A program made the position numbers and the translations under genes. Below the pieces are notes generated by a model that worked only from the letters and a program-made list of their open reading frames with translations, was not told the DNA's origin and ran no database searches. A DNA stretch of 60,610 bases, from positions 1 through 60,610 of the forward strand of contig JAOQAK010000095.1 of assembly GCA_025963635.1 (NCBI GenBank), in the 5' to 3' direction. Origin of the DNA: Ferruginibacter sp. GTDB taxonomy: Bacteria; Bacteroidota; Bacteroidia; Chitinophagales; Chitinophagaceae. Within the stretch, counting starts at the first letter, position 1. Each line of letters starts with the position of its first letter. This document shows positions 55,687-60,610 of the stretch, one piece after another.

Positions 55687-55721
55687 AACGGGGTATGCCC
55701 TGCTTGAGGGCATACCCCGTT
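55687..55721 (-). terminator. Strong inverted repeat, terminator on the minus strand
   Basis: AACGGGGTATGCCCT (55687-55701) and AGGGCATACCCCGTT (55707-55721) are perfect complements with a 5-nt loop. On the minus strand the stem is followed by TTTCT. It begins six bases after the stop of a minus-strand reading frame at 55728-55961. Confidence 0.75.
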
Positions 55722-55727
55722 GAACGC

Positions 55728-55961
55728 TTAGAAAGGCAATGCTGCAAACTGCCTGCGGCCTGATGGGAAACACCAGATATACCACCCGCAAGATTTAACG
55801 TGGTAGACTGCTGTACCAGGTAACGGATGATAATAAGCCTGGCGCCTGAGAAAATGCCGGCTAAAAAATGAAGACTGAACCGGCGGCACCGGAAACGTGC
55901 TGCTGCTAAACGGGCATACTGATAGATGCCGACGGGTGATGATACGAAGCTGCTTTTGCAT
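55728..55961 (-). CDS. Possible 77-aa protein of unknown function
   Basis: Reading frame of 77 codons starting MQKQLRIITRRHLSVCP, rich in Arg, Ser, Phe and aromatic residues (CGWYIWCFPSGRRQFAALPF at the end). I recognise no family. The amino-acid composition is unusual, which argues for chance. The only support is its position directly before a strong minus-strand terminator. Left as a weak call. Confidence 0.25.
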   Translation of the reverse strand: MQKQLRIITRRHLSVCPFSSSTFPVPPVQSSFFSRHFLRRQAYYHPLPGTAVYHVKSCGWYIWCFPSGRRQFAALPF

Positions 55962-56327
55962 AATGTGGAATTTTTAAAAGCGTCTCACCAACGAAGGCGG
56001 ATAAAAAACCAAAAGGAAACGGAATAAATGAAAGGCTGTGCGTTGGGCTGTGTTTATGCCGGAATCTTTTTGTTTTTTTTGTCGGGTCCTGTGTGTTTGC
56101 CCGCCGTAGTTATCTTTGCTTACTAAAAAAACACTTAGGCAAAAGCGTTTATTATGGTCAGGCTATTCCTGTTTGCCTTTAAGCGAGTTTTCCCTGCGAA
56201 TCCATATCGTTAGTCCTGGCCTTACTTCGCGCCTTATACAAATGCGGTCCTGATCAGGGCACAACTTTCACCTTTCATAGATCATAGTACACACTATTGA
56301 TTACCGCCCTGGCAAGTATTTACGGCA

Positions 56328-56769
56328 TTAGGTTTTAATGCCGTTTTGAATGAAGTAATTACGGATAAGGTATTCCTGCACTGTGGCGGTTGATTTGAGA
56401 ATTTGTGCCAGGTTATTTTTACGTTGTTCCAATAACTCCAGCTGCTGCAGTATAATTTTGAATTGCTGCCAATGAGGGTAAATGATATTGGCTACCGGGC
56501 TGGATGATATCGCGTGTTTCGCCAATATTTACGAAAGGAATAACAGAGCCCCTGTTAACTAATTTAAAAGCCTGTGCCTTGTGCAAACCATAGGTGAGCC
56601 AGTAATAAAAATCTCTCATTTCTTTATTGTTTGCGGTGGCAACAAAAGAATTTACCAAAGGCCGAGAACATGGCTTACCGGCGTTGTTGCCTTTTGATAA
56701 AATAAAGAATTGAATATCCGGGAATAATTGCTGTGAAGGATGATAGCAACGGATTGAAAGCGGCATCAT
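56328..56769 (-). pseudogene. Frameshifted DUF6943-like protein
   Basis: From ATG 56769 the frame reads MMPLSIRCYHPSQQLF, PDIQFFILSKGNNAGKP, then NNKEMRDFYYWLTYGL and FVNIGETRDIIQP. The natural continuation is in a second frame: VANIIYPHWQQFKIILQQL, ELLEQRKNNLAQILK, ending FIQNGIKT at 56328. The switch occurs near 56500. The joined protein, about 147 aa, resembles small proteins from Bacteroidota conjugative and integrative elements (FFILSKGxNxGKP and DFYYWLxYGL motifs); I believe the family is DUF6943, but this is from memory. Confidence 0.6.
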
Positions 56770-57534
56770 AAGTTGTATACCGCTGATTTTTACATTGGTG
56801 GCAAGCGCCACATTTGGCCAGCGATAGGCAACCAAAATGCAGCGTAGGCAGGAAGGCAAGGTTTTTTAGAAAAAAATACTACCTGGAGTGAGCCAAATTT
56901 GCGAAGCAGGCGATACGGAAGGTGGAGATTTTTTTGTAAAAACCCAGAGGGCGAGCGAGTGTAACGGAGCGTAGACCTTGCCGACTGCAATGGGCATAAC
57001 TTGCCTTTCGCTGGCCTAAATGGAAGACGATAAAGTTGTTAAAGTATGTTGAAGAAAGTAACTACTTAATGACCTTAAAACATTGGTGATGTGTCTGTAA
57101 TGAGGATGCTCCAGTGAGTTCAAATGTTTAAGTTAAGCAGTAGTGACAAATGGGAGATCGGACGGAGTCCGGAGCCTGTAGGTGGGAGGAAGCTTTTCTT
57201 AGCAAATTGTAAAAATCAGAAACTGTAAACTGGTTTGATAAACATAGAGGCGGATCTTTGTTTTAACACTACTATTTACAGCTTTTATAATTCCCAATTC
57301 CAATGAAATGCTGATACACGATCTTGTTTTCATTTGCAATCAACACCACATCTTCAAATTGCAAGTTTGTATGACAGTATTGAATTAAACTATCTATTAA
57401 AACTGTATTTTGGGTCGTGCCTACTAATAAAATATAAAATAGTATATACAATAATAATACCTGATCTATTCATTTGTAGTGCTTGATTTACATGGTTGGC
57501 TAAAGGCTTTTTTAGTTAACGCTTTAAAAAAAGC
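56770..57534. other. Gene-free region before the ABC operon
   Basis: Reading frames here are short and look like chance. A small hairpin CGGAC-GGA-GTCCG occurs near 57162. The far end becomes AT-rich and leads into the promoter of the downstream ABC operon. Confidence 0.4.
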
Positions 57535-57564
57535 TTGGTAAAATCAAAAAAGAAACTACTTTCG
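57535..57564 (+). promoter_or_regulatory. Promoter of the YtrA-type ABC operon
   Basis: TTGG at 57535-57538 and TACTTTCG at 57557-57564 (one mismatch to TAnnTTTG) are 18 bp apart. Transcription would start near 57571, within the operator. Confidence 0.55.
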
Positions 57565-57566
57565 TT

Positions 57567-57588
57567 GTGTACCACTTAACTAATACAC
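57567..57588. promoter_or_regulatory. YtrA-type GntR operator
   Basis: GTGTA (57567-57571), 12 bp, TACAC (57584-57588), followed by T. The B. subtilis YtrA repressor is known to bind AGTGTA-N13-TACACT. The match lies directly on the predicted transcription start and ends 2 bp before the first ATG of an operon that encodes a YtrA-like regulator. Confidence 0.75.
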
Positions 57589-57590
57589 TA

Positions 57591-58430
57591 ATGATTGAAG
57601 TAAATAACCTATCTTTTGGTTACAAAAAAGGAAAACCATTATACAGGAATCTAAACCTTCACTTACCCATTGGAAGTATTTATGGCTTGCTTGGTAAAAA
57701 TGGTGCCGGTAAATCAACACTGCTGAAAAACTTTACAGGATTATTGTTTCCTAAGCAGGGTGAACTACTTGTAAATGGGTTTATACCAAAAAAAAGATTG
57801 CCGTCATTTTTGGAAACAATTTACTTTATTCCGGAAGAAGTATATGTGCCATCATTAACCATTAATAGTTATAAAAAATTGTTTGCTCCTTTCTATCGCC
57901 TTTTTAATGAAGAGCGATTTTATGGTTATCTCAATCAGTTAGATGTACATGATACAGGTAAGTTAAATACATTATCATTCGGCCAGCAAAAGAAATTCAT
58001 CATCGCTTTTGCACTGGCTTGCAATACAAAGATTTTGTTATTGGATGAACCGACCAATGGATTAGATATACCTTCTAAAATACAATTCAGAAAATTGATA
58101 TCTTCTGTTTTTACGGATGATAAAATGATCTTTATTTCCACCCATCAAATTCGCGATCTAGAAAATTTAATTGATAACGTAATTATAGTTGATAATGGTG
58201 AATTGTTGTTGCAGGCATCAATTGGAGAGATCGGCAGGAAACTATCTTTTAAAACTATCGATAACCTGTCTGATGAAACTGAGCTGTTATATTCAGAACC
58301 TTGTTTAAAAGGACACGCGGTTGTAGTCGAAAATAAAACTGCACAAGAAGGGCAGGTTAATCTCGAACATCTTTTTAATGCTATCACCGAAAACCCTGCG
58401 AAAGCCAAAGCTATTTTCAATACAAAATAA
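57591..58430 (+). CDS. ABC transporter ATPase of a YtrA-regulated operon
   Basis: 279 aa from ATG 57591. A GTG at 57567 would add eight residues but lies in the operator. Motifs: Walker A GLLGKNGAGKSTLL near 35, signature LSFGQQKKF near 130, Walker B KILLLDEPTNGLD near 155, and the H-loop in FISTHQIRDLE. The C-terminal 70 residues are specific to this subgroup. It pairs with the membrane protein encoded 5 bp downstream. Operons of this type in Bacillus (ytrABCDEF) respond to cell-wall stress; the trigger here is unknown. Confidence 0.93.
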   Translation: MIEVNNLSFGYKKGKPLYRNLNLHLPIGSIYGLLGKNGAGKSTLLKNFTGLLFPKQGELLVNGFIPKKRLPSFLETIYFIPEEVYVPSLTINSYKKLFAPFYRLFNEERFYGYLNQLDVHDTGKLNTLSFGQQKKFIIAFALACNTKILLLDEPTNGLDIPSKIQFRKLISSVFTDDKMIFISTHQIRDLENLIDNVIIVDNGELLLQASIGEIGRKLSFKTIDNLSDETELLYSEPCLKGHAVVVENKTAQEGQVNLEHLFNAITENPAKAKAIFNTK

Positions 58431-58435
58431 ATTTT

Positions 58436-59230
58436 ATGAACAATACATTCAGCATAAAAAGATTCAAGCTGCTATTTAGAAAAACCATCGCTGAACGGCC
58501 GGTGCAAACAATTGGTGTAATGGCATTATTACTTGTTTTGTCATTGATACTATATGTAGCTGCCAAAGAATTGGCTGGTTTTAATGCTGCACAAAATCTT
58601 TCATTCATATGGGGACTGGCAGGTGGCGGTTTCTTTATGGCTTCGTTCGTATTTGGCTATTTTGGTACAAACGCAAGCGGTTCCTCTTACCTTACTCTAC
58701 CTGCCTCGTATCTTGAAAAATGGTTGTGTGGCATTTTAATTGCTGGCGTATTATATCTTATTATTTTTTTATTATTTTATCATTTGATGGACATTGCTTT
58801 TGTTGAGGCGTATCATCACAGCCTTGATCCTTCTTCACTATCTTATAAACAACAATACGACAGCGTCTATCCATTTGATTTGACCGGCAGGATTGCGGGC
58901 AAAGTATATGCTATGTTTTTAATGTTAGCCGGCGCAATGTTTACGGGTGCATTGTATTTTAATAAGTCTGCCTTTATAAAAACAGCCATCTTTTGTTGCT
59001 CTATATTTTTGGTATTGTTCGGATTAAACTGGCTTACGGCGACCATGTTGTTTGGACATATAAATGATGCAGGCCTTTATAATCATGTTACTTTGCCGCT
59101 GGGCAAAGAAGAAGCTACGTTGCTAATGCCGGCAAGTACAGAAAGTTTATTTCTTACCACAACTTTATACATAATACCTGCGGTGCTTTGGTTGTTGCCG
59201 CTGATACGTTTAAGAGAAAAAGAATTTTAA
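58436..59230 (+). CDS. ABC transporter membrane subunit
   Basis: 264 aa with about six hydrophobic segments: 24-44, 52-75, 90-112, 155-175, 183-205 and 235-255. There is no signal peptide. A long loop at 115-150 lies between the third and fourth segments. No ABC-2 family signature is strong, but the position directly after the ATPase gene and before the GntR gene makes it the permease. The stop precedes the GntR start by 9 bp. Confidence 0.8.
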   Translation: MNNTFSIKRFKLLFRKTIAERPVQTIGVMALLLVLSLILYVAAKELAGFNAAQNLSFIWGLAGGGFFMASFVFGYFGTNASGSSYLTLPASYLEKWLCGILIAGVLYLIIFLLFYHLMDIAFVEAYHHSLDPSSLSYKQQYDSVYPFDLTGRIAGKVYAMFLMLAGAMFTGALYFNKSAFIKTAIFCCSIFLVLFGLNWLTATMLFGHINDAGLYNHVTLPLGKEEATLLMPASTESLFLTTTLYIIPAVLWLLPLIRLREKEF

Positions 59231-59239
59231 ATTAATTGA

Positions 59240-59614
59240 ATGGAGTTTAAAGAAAACCCTGCGATTTATATACAGATAGCTGAATATGTATGTGAGCAGA
59301 TCTTGTTAAAGAAATGGAAGCTGGGTGATAAAATAGTTAGCATACGTGAGCTGGCTGTGCAAATGGAAGTTAACCCCAATACAGTACAACGTGCTTACGA
59401 TTTTTTGCAACAGCAAAACATTATCACCAATAAAAGAGGCATTGGCTATTTTACAGAAGATGATGCATTGGATAGGATAATGAGTTTTAGAAAAGAACAG
59501 TTTGTACAAAACGAACTGCCCGTTTTTATGCGTAACATCTTTTTATTAAAAATGGATTTTAAAGAAATAAAAATATTGTACGATCAATTTGTAAAAGATA
59601 ATTTTAAAAAATAG
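59240..59614 (+). CDS. YtrA-subfamily GntR repressor
   Basis: 124 aa, the short form of GntR regulators with no large ligand domain. The winged helix spans about 10-72: AEYVCEQILLKKWKLGDKI, VSIRELAVQMEVNPNTVQRA, YDFLQQQNIITNKRGIGYF. The remaining 50 residues form a helical dimerisation tail. It probably binds GTGTA-N12-TACAC at 57567 and represses the whole operon. It starts 9 bp after the permease gene and ends 3 bp before the next gene. Confidence 0.93.
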   Translation: MEFKENPAIYIQIAEYVCEQILLKKWKLGDKIVSIRELAVQMEVNPNTVQRAYDFLQQQNIITNKRGIGYFTEDDALDRIMSFRKEQFVQNELPVFMRNIFLLKMDFKEIKILYDQFVKDNFKK

Positions 59615-59617
59615 TGT

Positions 59618-60451
59618 ATGAAACTTACATCAAGAATATTGTTGGCGATTGGCATTGTGTTAATATCAGGCATACTATCATCAAATATCATTCTGAAAAA
59701 GCAATATGACGCCATTGATAAAAGCGATGTTTACTGGACATATGATAAAATATTGCAACAACCATTTAAACATTTGAACATTATCGGGGGAAATGAAACG
59801 AATATTTTTTATGAACCAAGTGCAAAGCCATCTGTGCGTGTTTTAAAAGAATGGGTAAGATATCATGGTGGGGAAGTAAAAGCCGCAATAAGAAATGACA
59901 CCTTGTTTTTAGACTTCGATTATAAACCCGCTAATAATTATGAAAAATTTTGGATGCAGAAAATAACACCGGTTAGAATCTTTTCCCCAGAGTTATTATC
60001 AGTAACAGGGAACAATACGCATTTTGAAATGCAGCAACTTAAGCAAAAAACCGTTACTGTAAATATGTCGGGCAAGTCAAAATTTGAAGTTGAAAGTTTG
60101 GTTCCTGATATGGATTCTATAAATATTACGCAAAGAGACTCAACATCGGTGGTTTTTGAAATGTCGCCTGATTATCGTAAAAAAGATAAGGACACAGGTA
60201 AAAATGCAACAACCATTATTCATTTAAAACACGGTGGTACGTTTACGTCCATTAAATCACCACAACAAAATGCTTTTGATGAAACCATGTCTATTAATGC
60301 AGTAACAGCAAATATTAAAGATTATTCTATTTTAGATATTGGTCATGCACAAATTGAAAAACTAAAGGCTAACCTAGCAGACAGATCAGCAATTGTACTT
60401 TCCGGCGACGCACTAAAAAAGTTTGCAAATTCCGTTGACAAAAAACAATGA
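59618..60451 (+). CDS. Membrane-anchored protein with GIN/DUF4097-like beta domain
   Basis: 277 aa. A signal anchor covers residues 6-26 (ILLAIGIVLISGILSS). From about residue 50 on the protein is a repetitive beta structure (FKHLNIIGGNETNIFYEPSA, KTVTVNMSGKSKFEVESL, DSINITQRDSTSVVFEMS) like the head-GIN or DUF4097 beta-helix seen in putative auto-transporter adhesins of Bacteroidota. It is the last gene of the ABC operon, 3 bp after the regulator. The group II intron end lies about 35 bp beyond its stop, so its downstream sequence has been displaced. Confidence 0.75.
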   Translation: MKLTSRILLAIGIVLISGILSSNIILKKQYDAIDKSDVYWTYDKILQQPFKHLNIIGGNETNIFYEPSAKPSVRVLKEWVRYHGGEVKAAIRNDTLFLDFDYKPANNYEKFWMQKITPVRIFSPELLSVTGNNTHFEMQQLKQKTVTVNMSGKSKFEVESLVPDMDSINITQRDSTSVVFEMSPDYRKKDKDTGKNATTIIHLKHGGTFTSIKSPQQNAFDETMSINAVTANIKDYSILDIGHAQIEKLKANLADRSAIVLSGDALKKFANSVDKKQ

Positions 60452-60485
60452 GTTATTTACAGGCAGCAACGTTTCATAGAAAGAG

Positions 60486-60524
60486 GTCGAGTAGACCAAA
60501 GCATTTCAGCCTCAGCCGCTCACA
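60486..60524 (-). ncRNA. Group II intron domain VI and 3' splice region
   Basis: On the minus strand GGCTGAGGC and GCTTTGGTC pair with several G-U pairs around a 6-nt loop (60494-60517). TACTCGACC follows, ending near 60485, like the 3' ends of bacterial group II introns. The exact splice position cannot be fixed from one copy. Confidence 0.75.
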
Positions 60525-60558
60525 GATCCGTACGTGAAAGTCTCCCTTCATACGGCTC
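60525..60558 (-). ncRNA. Group II intron domain V
   Basis: 34 nt, the canonical length. The lower helix GAGCCGTA pairs with TACGGATC, a two-nucleotide CG bulge follows, and the upper helix TGAAGG/CTTTCA is closed by a GAGA (GNRA) tetraloop. The AGC catalytic triad is present. The base usually U opposite the G of the triad is A (GATC instead of GTTC), a small departure. Confidence 0.88.
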
Positions 60559-60569
60559 TTGTTATTCAG

Positions 60570-60610
60570 TCAATATTTAATCCCCTTCTGCCAGTGAACA
60601 AACAATCCCG
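60570..60610 (-). CDS. C-terminal end of the intron-encoded maturase (partial)
   Basis: The last 12 codons before a TGA at 60570-60572 read GLFVHWQKGIKY. The LFVHW phrase near the C-terminus is typical of group II intron reverse transcriptase/maturases. The stop lies just 11 nt before domain V, the expected place for an ORF in domain IV. The rest of the gene lies beyond the right edge. Confidence 0.7.
   Translation of the reverse strand, partial: GLFVHWQKGIKY

Noticed and set aside
56790..56990. Minus-strand reading frame of 66 codons upstream of the DUF6943-like pseudogene
   Set aside because: Arg/Pro/Leu-rich composition without any domain look; most likely non-coding sequence of the former element.
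57567..57590. GTG start for the ATPase gene
   Set aside because: It lies inside the GTGTA-N12-TACAC operator and adds eight residues outside the conserved ABC start; ATG 57591 is better.

Overview
The window reads as chromosomal DNA of a Bacteroidota bacterium, most likely a member of the Chitinophagaceae. Reasons: an ECF sigma/FecR/SusC/SusD utilisation locus; promoter elements of the Bacteroidota type (TTGG about 20 bp upstream of TAnnTTTG); giant secreted RHS/SpvB-like proteins; and several small proteins of a kind I associate with this phylum. There is no rRNA, no intact tRNA and no CRISPR array. No database search was possible, so family names rest on motifs read from the translations.

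Layout. (1) 205-7690, minus strand: TetR regulator, TolC-like channel, HlyD-like adaptor, two ABC ATPases and two ABC-2 permeases, a complete tripartite export pump. Two palindromic operators lie upstream of the TetR gene. (2) 8035-9875, plus: psuK-psuG for pseudouridine breakdown. (3) 10559-13396, plus: phoH-like ATPase, two lipoproteins and a GyrI-like protein. Debris of a TonB C-terminal domain and of an XRE-type regulator follows (13485-14009). (4) 14168-34830, minus: one tightly packed 20.7-kb operon of six exported proteins, including a 2546-aa SpvB-like protein with a PA14 domain and a 2713-aa RHS protein ending in an OmpA-like module. A DUF922-like putative peptidase overlaps the RHS gene by 4 nt. 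(5) 35577-40171: SPW-repeat membrane protein, cyanophycinase, and a divergent cyanophycin synthetase. (6) 40553-40632: a terminator and the 3' end of a tRNA without its 5' part, resembling an integration-site scar. (7) 41029-53648, minus: a polysaccharide utilisation locus (sigma, FecR, SusC, SusD, an unknown 427-aa protein, a GH27 alpha-galactosidase, a beta-rich secreted protein). (8) 54013-56769: at least three genes broken by single-base frameshifts plus a small intact membrane protein, probably a decaying mobile element. (9) 57591-60451, plus: an ABC exporter operon with its own YtrA-type GntR regulator and a matching operator over the start region. (10) 60486-60610, minus: the 3' end of a group II intron (domains V and VI and the last codons of its maturase), running off the right edge.

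How parts work together. The TetR operon is an export pump that probably represses itself. The PUL follows the usual logic in which FecR/sigma controls SusCD import of a galactoside-containing glycan processed by the GH27. CphA and CphB make and break the nitrogen polymer cyanophycin. The six-gene RHS operon looks like a self-contained cell-surface machine, and it is the best candidate for an undescribed system.
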